DNA from: an uncultured Gammaproteobacteria bacterium
GTDB lineage: Bacteria > Pseudomonadota > Gammaproteobacteria > Eutrophobiales > Eutrophobiaceae
Assembly: GCA_958295485.1 (NCBI GenBank)
Contig: OY282354.1
Coordinates: 2,292,068-2,356,067 of the forward strand
DNA length: 64,000 nt
Direction: 5' to 3'
Below, piece by piece: positions 41,884 through 50,606 of the stretch. A model generated the notes under the pieces. That model saw nothing but the letters and a program-made list of their open reading frames with translations. It had not been told where the DNA came from and made no database searches. Both the position numbers and the translations under genes were made by a program. The stretch's first letter is position 1. Each line of letters opens with the position of its first letter.

Positions 41884-42066
41884 ATGTCAACACAAAAAGA
41901 GATGATCAAAGAAGCAATGCAAGCAATTGCACAACGTAGACCAGGACAAACCAAACTAGTTTATGACAAGGCTACTAAGACGATTGTTGCCGTCTCAAGC
42001 ACTGGTCAAAAACCAGCTGGCCTGATGATATCTAGCGAAGATGCAGATATGTTCTATTTATCATGA
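41884..42066 (+). CDS. 60-residue protein of unknown function between E2 and E1
   Basis: MSTQKEMIKEAMQAIAQRR is followed by a predicted strand-rich half (TKLVYDKATKTIVAVSS ... GLMISSEDADMFYLS). Its stop overlaps the E1 start (ATGA), so it is translated together with E1 and is unlikely to be chance. It could be the modifier, an adaptor or a substrate. It lacks a C-terminal Gly-Gly, so if it is a ubiquitin-like modifier the C terminus must be used as such or trimmed. I recognise no family. Confidence 0.7.
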   Translation: MSTQKEMIKEAMQAIAQRRPGQTKLVYDKATKTIVAVSSTGQKPAGLMISSEDADMFYLS

Positions 42067-43349
42067 TTACAATAACAACAGAATTTCTTGATTCGAATTG
42101 GAAGGTACTGCGAGAGACTTCTATTTTGCCTGTGCAACTTTCAGAATGGGACGATGGTGATGCCTACACTCAGAGTGACATTGGTGTGTTACCAAGTCGA
42201 AAAGTAGTACACGGCGCCATCGTAATGGGTGATATGTCAGTTTCTGACTTCTCGATAGTGATAAGGCTACGCAGGAGTACAAATGAAGAAAAAGAAATGA
42301 TGTATAACTCTCCAGATGGTCATCAATATCAAGCCGTTGCTGAACAATATATAGATGGAATGAATAAATCTATATCCGTTTGTATTGAAAACGTAGCCAA
42401 CACTTTGTCTAGTCGTAGACGTGGACTAATCGAAACTGATGATTTGAAAGATAGCTCAGTTCTGGTCGTTGGATTAGGTACAGGTGGAATCATTATTACG
42501 TTGGAACTAGCAAAAGCAGGAGTCGGTAAATTCATCTTGATAGACTCAGATCGGTTGGAGACCGGCAATGTTTCTAGGCATAGCGCTGGGATATCTTTAG
42601 TTGGGCGTAAAAAAGTCGCTGCAGCTAAAGATCTCATCTTAGAAACTAACCCATTTGCAGAAGTCGAAATTCACAGTGTAAAAGCAAATGAGGAAACTGA
42701 GGAACTTACCAAAAATGCTGTACTCCGATGCGACTTAATAATCTGTGGAACCGATAACCGACCAAGTAAGCTATTTTTGAACACATTATGTGTGAATGTA
42801 GAAAAGTGTGTAATATTTGCCGGCGCGCGTCGACGTGCGTTTGCTGGTGAAGTTCTTCGCGTTCGTCCTAGTGAATCTGCCTGTTATCACTGTTACGTTT
42901 TGAACAAGCCAGACGAAGAGGCTGATAGAGAAATCTCATCTCAAGAAGACGCCGATTCAATTGCATATTCAGATATGCCGGTTGCAATTGAACCTGGACT
43001 TTCCATTGATATTGCTCCAATTGCCCTCATGGTAGCAAAACTGGCACTGCAAGAATTACTTATCGGAAAAAAATCTACTCTTCAGATGCTCAATGAAGAT
43101 TTTAAGGCAAATTTATACAAATGGGGTAATAGGCCTGAACCAGACACAGAATATGCGTTATGTCCTCCATTAAGCGATAGTATTGATGAGATAACAATCT
43201 TGCGTTGGTATGGTATTTATCTTGATAAAGAAGCTGGCTGTCCAACATGTGGTGATTTTGAAAGTGCGATGCGGGAGGAATATGGCATAGATGGCGGAAT
43301 GGGAATACTACCGTTTAACCCGGACATTTTACAACAGGAAGATAAGTAA
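42063..43349 (+). CDS. E1-like activating enzyme (ThiF/MoeB fold)
   Basis: 428 residues. An N-terminal domain of about 120 residues is followed by the adenylation domain: VVGLGTGGI at 135-143 (ATP loop), IDSDRLETGNVSRHSA at 160-175 (the acidic and N-x-x-R residues of E1 enzymes), and CDLIICGTDNRPSK. Paired CxxC motifs (C274/C277 in ACYHC and C393/C396 in GCPTC) form a structural zinc site as in ThiF and MoeB. It should adenylate the C terminus of a protein and pass it to the E2. It lacks a fused E2 domain. The next gene starts 3 bp later. Confidence 0.85.
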   Translation: MITITTEFLDSNWKVLRETSILPVQLSEWDDGDAYTQSDIGVLPSRKVVHGAIVMGDMSVSDFSIVIRLRRSTNEEKEMMYNSPDGHQYQAVAEQYIDGMNKSISVCIENVANTLSSRRRGLIETDDLKDSSVLVVGLGTGGIIITLELAKAGVGKFILIDSDRLETGNVSRHSAGISLVGRKKVAAAKDLILETNPFAEVEIHSVKANEETEELTKNAVLRCDLIICGTDNRPSKLFLNTLCVNVEKCVIFAGARRRAFAGEVLRVRPSESACYHCYVLNKPDEEADREISSQEDADSIAYSDMPVAIEPGLSIDIAPIALMVAKLALQELLIGKKSTLQMLNEDFKANLYKWGNRPEPDTEYALCPPLSDSIDEITILRWYGIYLDKEAGCPTCGDFESAMREEYGIDGGMGILPFNPDILQQEDK

Positions 43350-43352
43350 AGT

Positions 43353-44240
43353 ATGGAACTCAACTCCTACTTTCGCGGCTTATTGTCGAATATTGAGCCT
43401 AATCAATGTGATATCGATAGGGCAAAACAAGCCCATGAAGATTTGCGTCAGTTATTTTTACTAGATGATGAAATATCGAAGGCTGACCCAGACAGTTATT
43501 TATCTGGCTCCTACGCTAGAGACACTGCATTAAACCATATTAAGGATGTTGATATTATCTTATTAATTGCTCTAGATTATAAATCAACTGAGCCCGAAGT
43601 AGTCTTGGCTTGGGTCCAGGCTGCATTACAACAATATTATAGTCAAAAGGTAATCCGACAGGGTCGTTCAGTTAAAGTTACAACAGATAACGGATTCGTT
43701 TTAGATGTTGTTCCCGCTGTCCCGCTTTACCATCGAGATGGTCCTGTTTGGATTCCTGATCGTGATGTTCGACAATGGGTCCTTACTCATCCGAAAGGTC
43801 AAATAGAATTTGGTGTTAATAAAAATAAAGCGACCCAAGGATATTATAAACACCTTGTTAAAATTATGAAGCACTGGCGCGATAGGCTCCCTACCGAAAT
43901 CGAACGCGCTAACTCTTATATCATTGAAAGTCTTGTTGCTAAGAGTCTACATTGGACACCATTATCATATGGTAGAGGAGTTGTAGATATATTTCATCAT
44001 ATCTACTCTAATTATGCTGCGTACCTAAATTTACACACGGTACCTATAATTGCTGATCCAGGCTACCCATCTGTTAATGTAGCAAAGAGGTGGAAATTTG
44101 AAGAATTCAAGGCATTCATTCAAGCAACCCGTTCTTCATTATCAATAGCTAGTTCTGCACTAGCTGATGAAGAAAAAGAAAAGAGTATTATGCTTTGGAA
44201 AAAGTTGTTTGGTGAAAAATTTAGTCCAAGAGAAGAGTAA
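43353..44240 (+). CDS. CD-NTase (cGAS/DncV-like nucleotidyltransferase)
   Basis: 295 residues. The active-site block is LSGSYARDTALNHIKDVDI: GS at 52-53 with D65 and D67, and the third acid D118 in GFVLDVVPAV. The polymerase-beta core is followed by the helical PAP/OAS1-like domain (HLVKIMKHWRDRLPTEIERA). It should make a cyclic oligonucleotide after phage infection and thus fire the SAVED effector encoded next (stop and ATG are adjacent). The C terminus is FGEKFSPREE, not the Gly/Ala ending typical of CD-NTases conjugated by Cap2. Confidence 0.9.
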   Translation: MELNSYFRGLLSNIEPNQCDIDRAKQAHEDLRQLFLLDDEISKADPDSYLSGSYARDTALNHIKDVDIILLIALDYKSTEPEVVLAWVQAALQQYYSQKVIRQGRSVKVTTDNGFVLDVVPAVPLYHRDGPVWIPDRDVRQWVLTHPKGQIEFGVNKNKATQGYYKHLVKIMKHWRDRLPTEIERANSYIIESLVAKSLHWTPLSYGRGVVDIFHHIYSNYAAYLNLHTVPIIADPGYPSVNVAKRWKFEEFKAFIQATRSSLSIASSALADEEKEKSIMLWKKLFGEKFSPREE

Positions 44241-45407
44241 ATGTCGGCACCAAAATACTTCTTAAGTTATAGCAGGAAAGATATCGAAGAAATTAGGGGT
44301 ATCGGTCAAACATTGATGCTTCATGGCATAGATATATGGCAGGATATCTCAAACCTAGGTACCGGTATCGCAGAAAGTAAGATCCGTAAGGCAATAAAGG
44401 ATGAGGTAAATGGTCTTTTGCTGCTAGCTACTCAACATAGTGTCTGCTCAAGCTTTATTAAATCGGTAGAACTACCCGAGGCTGATAAAAGATTCAAACG
44501 GGACGACGATTTTCAAATCGTTCCCGTGTTTGGGTTACCTATTGAAGATACCAACAAAGCATTGAGTGGATGTCTAACCGTTCCTATATCAAATTTCAAC
44601 GGCGCAAAAATCGAATGTATAGGCCAAGAATATAATGTAATTACAGCGGCACAGCGGGCTGCTGAGATTATTTTAGAAGATTCTATATTCAACGCATCAA
44701 ATCCCCTATGCATTGGAATATCATCGAAGCAAATCATTTCTAGCGATGTGAGTTTGCATCTAAATTTTATGAGCTTTTTTGAAGAAGGGCTACCTGACAC
44801 TAATATTTGGGACAATCGATTTACGGTAGCACTGACTAAAGTGAAATCTATTTTGGTAAAAAGAAATAGATTATCTATAAGGCTATACGCTTTCTGTCAC
44901 CTTTCATTAGGTATTCTATTCGGATACGTATTTAGGAAAACAGCAGGAACCAGGCTGGAAATTGAACAGTTTAGCAAAAATAAACGTTTAATCTGGATGA
45001 CTGACGCAAATCCTAAAGATAACCCACTTAATATGGTTGAAATTCCAGACACTCTGGGGTCAAGAAATTTATGCATTATTATCAATCTCATGTCTGCCGA
45101 CAATAATTCAGTAGCAAGATATGCGCAAGAAAACGCTTTAACATTTAGAGGAAAATTGGAATGTATCCCACCATCTTATCCTTACTACATTTCTGGGGAG
45201 CAAGCAGTCACAATTGCTGCTGAACTGGCGGATAAGATCAAAGAATTACATGCTCAGTATGACACAGATACTGTCCATTTATTTGCTGCAATTCCATTAG
45301 GGATCGCAGTACTGATTGGCTACAATCTGAATGCTTGTGGGACAATACAATGTTATGAATTTGATAATGCAAAACGCGTTTACACACCTTCATGTAAATT
45401 ACATTAA
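44241..45407 (+). CDS. TIR-SAVED effector (Cap12-like)
   Basis: 388 residues. Residues 1-125 are a TIR domain (YFLSYSRKDIEEIRGIGQTL; HGIDIWQDISNLGTGIAESK). Glu45 in GIAESKI aligns by position with the catalytic Glu of NADase TIR domains. Residues about 150-388 have the SAVED sensor pattern (GISSKQIISSDVSLHLNFMS; TAGTRLEIEQF; IINLMS; HLFAAIPLGIAVLIGYNLN). In known systems, cyclic tri-nucleotide binding to SAVED makes TIR subunits stack into filaments that destroy NAD+ and abort infection. Last gene of the operon. Confidence 0.9.
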   Translation: MSAPKYFLSYSRKDIEEIRGIGQTLMLHGIDIWQDISNLGTGIAESKIRKAIKDEVNGLLLLATQHSVCSSFIKSVELPEADKRFKRDDDFQIVPVFGLPIEDTNKALSGCLTVPISNFNGAKIECIGQEYNVITAAQRAAEIILEDSIFNASNPLCIGISSKQIISSDVSLHLNFMSFFEEGLPDTNIWDNRFTVALTKVKSILVKRNRLSIRLYAFCHLSLGILFGYVFRKTAGTRLEIEQFSKNKRLIWMTDANPKDNPLNMVEIPDTLGSRNLCIIINLMSADNNSVARYAQENALTFRGKLECIPPSYPYYISGEQAVTIAAELADKIKELHAQYDTDTVHLFAAIPLGIAVLIGYNLNACGTIQCYEFDNAKRVYTPSCKLH

Positions 45408-45411
45408 AAAC

Positions 45412-45498
45412 TCACAAGAAGTAACTCAACTGAATTTGTGAACCGTCCTGCAGGTTGGTGAACAGAAAGACCACTAACACCACATCGCCAAAATTATA
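45412..45498 (-). pseudogene. N-terminal stub of a MazF/PemK-like toxin
   Basis: On the minus strand, overlapping the end of the antitoxin gene, the frame reads YNFGDVVLVVFLFTNLQDG, close to the usual opening of MazF/PemK-type toxins (FGDVVLVPFPFT). It then turns into an unrelated SQIQLSYFL and stops. The toxin body is missing where the AT-rich CBASS operon ends (45407). It marks the right edge of the inserted or substituted block. Confidence 0.65.
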
Positions 45499-45694
45499 GT
45501 TGGTCGTAGATGGCATCGTCGTCGTTATCCCACGCCTTGCTGAAAACATCTTCAGAAGCCTGCGAGTAAGCTTGTCGCTGATGTTTATCCTGATCGCGCT
45601 GCTGTAAAAAGTCGATAAAGTCCTCTACCTCGGCGAGCCGCTCGGTTGTGAGGCGTCCGAGCTTTTCCCGTATCTGTTTCAGTTGCGGCTGCAT
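45494..45694 (-). CDS. Antitoxin-like protein, orphaned
   Basis: 66 residues from the ATG at 45694 (MQPQLKQIREKLGRLTTERL), helix-rich DUF2281-like N terminus (EVEDFIDFLQQRDQD) and the C-terminal pattern VFSKAWDNDDDAIYDQL seen in antitoxins that precede MazF- or PIN-type toxins. An in-frame ATG 39 bp upstream is possible but adds a Cys-rich leader that does not fit. Its toxin gene is reduced to a stub, so it is an orphan. Confidence 0.7.
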   Translation of the reverse strand: MQPQLKQIREKLGRLTTERLAEVEDFIDFLQQRDQDKHQRQAYSQASEDVFSKAWDNDDDAIYDQL

Positions 45695-45852
45695 ATCAAT
45701 CCTCCTGCATATTCCGGCACATGCGCATATCATAATGACCCCCTCCCCGTAATCTGAGCCACCCGCCGTTTAGGAATTTCCCTTAAAATGACACAGTGAC
45801 CTGCCCCCTGCAGCTGATCCATCCGGCGCTTAGAAATTCATTCCCAGGCAGC

Positions 45853-46821
45853 TCATTGTGGTTGAAATTGATCCGCATATTCCCTCGGCGTTAACTGGCC
45901 CAGAGAACTGTGCGGACGATGGTTATTATAGTCGATCCGCCAGGCTTCGATCTTCTTGCTTGCATCCGCCAGCGATTCAAACTCGTGACTGTTCAAACAT
46001 TCATCCCGAAAACGCCCGTTGAAACTCTCAATATACGCATTTTCAACGGGTTTTCCCGGTCGAATAAAGTCCAGCCGCACATCGTTCTCATGCGCCCAGG
46101 CATCCAGCCGGCGACTGGTGAACTGCGAACCGTTGTCACAGGTAATGGTCAACGGCAAACTCAGCTGGTTGCGCACCCGCGCCAACGCATCTATCACCTG
46201 GCCGGACGTCATCGACTGCGCCACCTTAATTAATGGACTTTGCCGACTAAAGTTATCCACCACAGTCAAGGCCTGAAACGCCCGACCATCCAGCAACCGG
46301 TCCGTCACAAAATCCATGCTCCAACATTGCCCCGGAGCGCTCGGCGCCGGCGCTGGCCCCCGGATCGCCGCCGCTCGTTGCCGCCGCCGTTTGATCCGTA
46401 CCCACAACTCCGCCTCGCAATACAGGCGGTAAATGCGCTTGTGGTTCACCGCCCAGCCTTCGCGCTGCAGCAACACATGCAGACGCCGATAGCCAAACCG
46501 CGGCCGGGCCAGCGCCAATTCCTTTAGACGCAAGGCCAACCCCCGGTCATCCAGACGACAAGCACGGTACCGCTGGGTTGACCGAGGGCACTGCAATAGC
46601 CGACATCCATGACGTTCGCTGAGCTGAAAAGCCGCCATTAAAAACGCTACCAACACACGCCGGTCTGCCGGCTTTAAAGTTTTTTTTGGATCACCTCCTG
46701 CAACATGTGCTTGTCCAGGGTCAGATCCGCTACCAGCTGCTTCAGGCGCTTGTTCTCCGCATCCAACTCGCGCAGACGACGCAACTCCGAGACACCCAGG
46801 CCCCCGTACTTCTTGCGCCAA
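45853..46821 (-). CDS. IS3-family transposase OrfB (element A)
   Basis: Catalytic rve domain with DDE residues in [21 protein letters not shown] and [18 protein letters not shown]; the C terminus [17 protein letters not shown] is typical. The open frame extends 5' through the orfA region; the true product is an OrfAB fusion made by -1 frameshifting on AAAAAAAAC at the end of orfA (near 46680), as known for IS3 elements. Complete. Confidence 0.92.
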   Translation of the reverse strand: MAQEVRGPGCLGVASSARVGCGEQAPEAAGSGSDPGQAHVAGGDPKKTLKPADRRVLVAFLMAAFQLSERHGCRLLQCPRSTQRYRACRLDDRGLALRLKELALARPRFGYRRLHVLLQREGWAVNHKRIYRLYCEAELWVRIKRRRQRAAAIRGPAPAPSAPGQCWSMDFVTDRLLDGRAFQALTVVDNFSRQSPLIKVAQSMTSGQVIDALARVRNQLSLPLTITCDNGSQFTSRRLDAWAHENDVRLDFIRPGKPVENAYIESFNGRFRDECLNSHEFESLADASKKIEAWRIDYNNHRPHSSLGQLTPREYADQFQPQ

Positions 46822-46940
46822 GTGTAAAACGTGGCATCACTGATCCCATACTTGCGGCACACATTCGCTACTGAAGTGCCGCTCTCCGCCAGCTTCAGGG
46901 CATACACGATTTGCGGTTCGGTAAAACGGGTTCGTTTCAT
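46674..46940 (-). CDS. IS3-family transposase OrfA (element A)
   Basis: 88 residues: HTH ([40 protein letters not shown]) followed by a leucine-zipper coiled coil ([19 protein letters not shown]). GAGAGG precedes the ATG. It binds the inverted repeats. Eight A residues before the stop are the probable frameshift site. Confidence 0.92.
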   Translation of the reverse strand: MKRTRFTEPQIVYALKLAESGTSVANVCRKYGISDATFYTWRKKYGGLGVSELRRLRELDAENKRLKQLVADLTLDKHMLQEVIQKKL

Positions 46941-47038
46941 GGTTCTCTCCTCTCTGTTAAGGAGCTACCATAGGGCAAAATCGCTAAGTTTGAAATGGCT
47001 CAGTTTTATGGTGCAAGGTCAACAGAGGAGGAATTCCG

Positions 47039-47305
47039 ATGAAACAAAAACGCTATTCAGAAGAGCAGATCATTCAAATCTTGAAAGAGGCGGAGGCCGG
47101 GCTACCGGTCGCCGATGTGTGCCGCAAACATGGGGTCTCGGACGCCAGTTTTTACACTTGGCGCCGGAAGTACGGCGGGCTGAGCGTGAGTGAGGTAAAA
47201 CGGCTGAAACGGCTGGAAGAGGAGAACCGTCAACTGAAGCGCCTGCTGGCCGAGACGCTGCTGGAGAAAACGGCACTGGAGGACATAGTCCAAAATAAGC
47301 TGTAA
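47039..47305 (+). CDS. IS3-family transposase OrfA (element B)
   Basis: 88 residues similar in plan to the element A OrfA but clearly different in sequence ([58 protein letters not shown]). The ribosome-binding site AGAGGAGG now lies next to the element A insertion. Confidence 0.9.
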   Translation: MKQKRYSEEQIIQILKEAEAGLPVADVCRKHGVSDASFYTWRRKYGGLSVSEVKRLKRLEEENRQLKRLLAETLLEKTALEDIVQNKL

Positions 47306-48071
47306 GCCTGCAGAGCGACGGCAGTGGCTGGATCGCCTCATGGCGCGTCATGGATTAAGCCAACGCACGGTCTGCAGGCTGTTGAAACTGTCTCGCAGCA
47401 CGGCCCGGTATCGCTCGGTGCGGCCCCGGGATGACCTCATTCGCCAGCGCCTGCGGGAGTTGGCGTTGCGCTATCGACGTTACGGGTATCAACGGTTGCA
47501 CGTATTGCTGCGCCGGGAGGGGTTTAGGTTGAATCACAAGAAGACGTACCGGTTATACCGGGAAGAGCAACTCCAGGTCAGGCAAAGACAGCGGCGGCGG
47601 CGGGCGGCGACAAGCCGCTTGCCGTTACCGGCGCCGTCACAGCGTAACCGGCGCTGGTCCCTGGATTTTGTCAGCGACCAGTTGCTGGGCGGGCGGCGCT
47701 TTCGTTGTTTAACCGTGATGGACGATTGTACGCGGGAATGCCGGGGGATACTGGTGGACTTCTCGATCGGCGGCGCCCGGGTCACCCGGTACCTGGACAT
47801 GTTAATGACGTCCCAGGGGAAGCCCGCCAACACCCTGTCGGATAACGGCGCCGAGTTCACGTCAAAGGCGATGTTTGACTGGGGCCAGACGCACGGGGTT
47901 CAACTGCATTTTATTGAACCGGGCAAGCCGGCACAGAATGGGTTTAATGAAAGCTTCAATGGCCGGCTACGGGATGAATGTTTGAATGAGTTGCGTATTC
48001 CGGTGAAGATGAACACCGATTCCGGAGGAATGTGAACACCTGATTTCTCAACACATCCTGTTTACAGGTTT

Positions 48072-48830
48072 TTAACTCAACTGTTCACGTTCTGTCAACG
48101 TTGTCATCTTTTTTCGCATGGATTCTCCCTTCAGCACCAACCGGTGCGCATTGTGTATCAAGCGGTCCAGGAGCGCATCGGCCAGGGTGTTATCGCCGAC
48201 CGTGACATACCATTGGTCTACCGGTAACTGGCTGACCATCACGGTGGAGGCGGTTCCGTAGCGGTCATCCAGGATCTCCATCAGGTCATGTCGCTGGGCC
48301 GTGGTGAGTGCGCTCAGGCCCCAATCATCGATGAGCAGTAACCGGGTTTTGGCGGTCTGGGTCAGGAGTTTGTGATAGCTGCCGTCGGCCTTGGCCTGGG
48401 TAAATGCGAGCAGGAGGCGCGACAGGCGGTAATAGCGGGTTGTGTAGCCGTGCAGGCAGGCATTGTGCCCCAGGGCACAGGCCAGGAAGGTTTTGCCGCT
48501 CCCGCAGGGGCCGGTAATGAGCAGGTTTTGTGCCCGGTGCAACCAGTCTCCCTGGGCCAGGTGGGCAATCTGCTCAGGTTGCAGGTTGCGCGGGTGCTGG
48601 TAATCGATGTCCTGGACGGTGGCGCGGAGTTTGAAGCGGGCCTGCCGGATGAGGCGGTCCCGTTTACGCTGTTCGCGCGCCAGGCATTCCTGCTCGACCA
48701 ATAAGCCGAGCCGTTCGAGGAACGGCAGGGCCTCGTAGGTGCTGCTTTGTTCCTGTTGTTGTGTGAGGGCCTGGGCCATGCCGGACAGGCGCAGGTCATG
48801 CAATCGTGCAAGGGTCGTCGTTGTGGTCAT
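48072..48830 (-). CDS. istB: IS21-family helper ATPase IstB
   Basis: 252 residues. AAA+ P-loop LLITGPCGSGKTFLACALGH, Walker B RLLLIDDWGLSAL, and the IstB DRYG(T/R) segment (LMEILDDRYGTASTVMVSQL). It assists IstA in target selection and strand transfer. It follows istA after 11 bp. Complete. Confidence 0.93.
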   Translation of the reverse strand: MTTTTTLARLHDLRLSGMAQALTQQQEQSSTYEALPFLERLGLLVEQECLAREQRKRDRLIRQARFKLRATVQDIDYQHPRNLQPEQIAHLAQGDWLHRAQNLLITGPCGSGKTFLACALGHNACLHGYTTRYYRLSRLLLAFTQAKADGSYHKLLTQTAKTRLLLIDDWGLSALTTAQRHDLMEILDDRYGTASTVMVSQLPVDQWYVTVGDNTLADALLDRLIHNAHRLVLKGESMRKKMTTLTEREQLS

Positions 48831-48841
48831 GGTTCTCTCCT

Positions 48842-50383
48842 TCAGTGGAAGTGATGCCGGCCCCGGATGTTCTCGTGGTCCTGGGGCAGTTCGGTGGTCG
48901 TATCGGGCGAGTCGGGCAGTTGGTCCCGGTTGTTCTCCAGGATGTGTTTGACCTGTTTAAGCCGGGCCAGTCCGGCCTGGTTGGCGAGGCGACAGGCGCC
49001 ATTGAGGCGGCTGGCGGGGTAGCGTTTGCTGAGGCTCAGCAGGCCCAGGCAGACGCGGTACGCCTGTTCCGGATGGGCGCGGCGCTCGAGTTGCCGGCTC
49101 ACCCAGTTATCCACGTCCGGTCCTATGTCCCTGGCCCAGCGCAGCAGGCGCTCGGGTGACCACTGGTGTTGTGCCCGGTGGGGTGCGGGCATGTGAGCCG
49201 GGTTGGTGGTGAACCCGGGCCGGTCCCGGCGCGGGTGGGTGGCGATGCGTCGTTGCCGGTAGTAGAGTTCGACCAGCGTCTCGCCGGCGTGCAGGTCCAG
49301 CCGCTCGCCCACGTACTGGTGTGGCACGGAGTAATAATGCGTCTGGTATTGGACATGGTAGTCGATGTGGACGGTCACCGGTTTGATGGCGACGTAGCGG
49401 TAGGGTTGCCGGGGTAAGCGTTTTAATGCCGGTTTGTCGAGCGTCTCGAAGGCGGACCGGCGGCTGCCGGGTAATTGCTTGAAGGGACGGTTGTTGAGGT
49501 CGTCCAGCAATCTGGCAATACAACGGTTCACCTCGTGCAGGGAGAAGCAGCGGTGGTGGCGCAGCCGGGCCAGGATCCAGCGTTGTACCACCAGCACGGC
49601 CACTTCGGCCTTGGCTTTATCCCGGGGTTTGTAGGGGCGCGCTGGCAGGACGGCCACCTGGTAGTGCTCGGCCCATTGCTGGTAGCTGGGATTGAGGTCC
49701 GGGTCGTAGCGGCAGGCCGCACTCACCCCGCTGCGCAGGTTATCGGGAACGATGAGGGCAGGACAGCCGCCGAAGAAGGCCAGCGCCCGGCTGTGACTGC
49801 CCAGCCAGTCGGGCAGTGACTGGGTCCAGGTCGCCTCGGCAAAGGTGTAGTTGGAGGCGCCCAGCACCGCGACAAAGAGCTGGGCCTGACGCACCTCGCC
49901 GGTCTCTGCATCCATCACCGGCACGGTGGACCCGCTGTAATCCACGAAGCACTTCTCCCCGGCCTGGTGGGATTGCCGCAGGGTGCGGCGTTGTTGGCCG
50001 CGCCAGTGCCGGTAACGGTCACAGAACTGGGAATAACTGTAACACCGGTTCGGGTAATGCTGGGTATATTCCTCCCACAACAGCCGTTTGGTCACATGCG
50101 GCCGCTTCAACTCCTGATGCACCGCCGGCCAGTCCGGAACCTGATAGCGTGTGCGGCTGCCGGTATCGGCGCCGGGATAAAACAACTGGGCCAACCGGGT
50201 GTCATCCAGGTCGGTGGGGAGCGGCCAGCTCAGTTGCAGGGTCTCGGCCCGGCTCAGCAGCTTCTGGATCCCGCCCACACTCAGCTTGGTGCTGCGGCTG
50301 ATATCGCGGATGGACAGACCGGCAGTGTGCCGGAGTCGGAGTACGTCTCGTAGTTTACGCATTGTTGTCCTCTTGCCTGGCAT
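48842..50383 (-). CDS. istA: IS21-family transposase IstA
   Basis: 513 residues from the ATG at 50383, which has GGAGG eight bases upstream; a TTG 15 bp farther up is in frame. The N-terminal HTH (MRKLRDVLRLRHTAGLSIRD) is followed by the rve core (KCFVDYSGSTVP, LIVPDNLRSGV, KPRDKAKAEVAVLVVQRWIL with the Glu) and a C-terminal Mu-like beta-barrel. Complete. Confidence 0.93.
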   Translation of the reverse strand: MPGKRTTMRKLRDVLRLRHTAGLSIRDISRSTKLSVGGIQKLLSRAETLQLSWPLPTDLDDTRLAQLFYPGADTGSRTRYQVPDWPAVHQELKRPHVTKRLLWEEYTQHYPNRCYSYSQFCDRYRHWRGQQRRTLRQSHQAGEKCFVDYSGSTVPVMDAETGEVRQAQLFVAVLGASNYTFAEATWTQSLPDWLGSHSRALAFFGGCPALIVPDNLRSGVSAACRYDPDLNPSYQQWAEHYQVAVLPARPYKPRDKAKAEVAVLVVQRWILARLRHHRCFSLHEVNRCIARLLDDLNNRPFKQLPGSRRSAFETLDKPALKRLPRQPYRYVAIKPVTVHIDYHVQYQTHYYSVPHQYVGERLDLHAGETLVELYYRQRRIATHPRRDRPGFTTNPAHMPAPHRAQHQWSPERLLRWARDIGPDVDNWVSRQLERRAHPEQAYRVCLGLLSLSKRYPASRLNGACRLANQAGLARLKQVKHILENNRDQLPDSPDTTTELPQDHENIRGRHHFH

Positions 50384-50438
50384 GGTAGGTTCCTCCAAAA
50401 AGGAGAGAGCCTACCAAAGGGTTACAAGTTCAATGCGT

Positions 50439-50606
50439 TGAGAATGATTCCGGTTGATTGTGAACGGTGATTCCGGGAACGTGAACACCGATTCCGGAAA
50501 TAACCGGAAAAGTGTTCACGTTCAATCGGAACAGGTGTTCACGATGAACCGGAATCGGTGTTCACGTTCAACCAGAATGAGTGTTCACGATCAGCCGGAT
50601 TACGCA
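50439..50606. repeat. Repeated transposase-binding sites at the IS21 right end
   Basis: At least six imperfect units alternating between GTGAACACCGATTCCGG and its complement CCGGAATCGGTGTTCACG crowd the last 165 bp of element C; two more lie at its left end (48005-48040). Multiple internal end repeats are known for IS21 and serve as IstA binding sites. Confidence 0.8.

Larger units (their letters stand above)
45797..47021 (-). mobile_element. IS3-family element A, complete, inside element B
   Basis: 1225 bp on the minus strand. The ends begin TGACCTTGCACC (at 47021, left) and TGACCTGCCCCC (at 45797, right), flanked by the 4-bp duplication ACAG (45793-45796 and 47022-47025). Four-bp duplications and TGACCTGCCCC-type ends suggest the IS407-like group of IS3. 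It carries orfA and orfB with an A8 slippery tract, so it looks complete. Confidence 0.93.
47992..50606 (-). mobile_element. IS21-family element C inside element B orfB
   Basis: 2615 bp with TGCGTA...TACGCA ends (left TGCGTATTCCGGTGAAGATG, right-end complement TGCGTAATCCGGCTGATCGT) and a 6-bp target duplication ATGAGT (47986-47991 and 50607-50612). It encodes istA and istB on the minus strand; no truncation seen. Confidence 0.93.

Noticed and set aside
41884-42066. Calling the 60-residue protein ubiquitin-like
   Set aside because: No Gly-Gly tail and no clear beta-grasp pattern by eye; kept as unknown.
47070-47351. Minus-strand frames opposite IS3 orfA/orfB, and plus-strand frames opposite istA (for example 49816-50301)
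   Set aside because: They are shadows of well-defined transposase genes.
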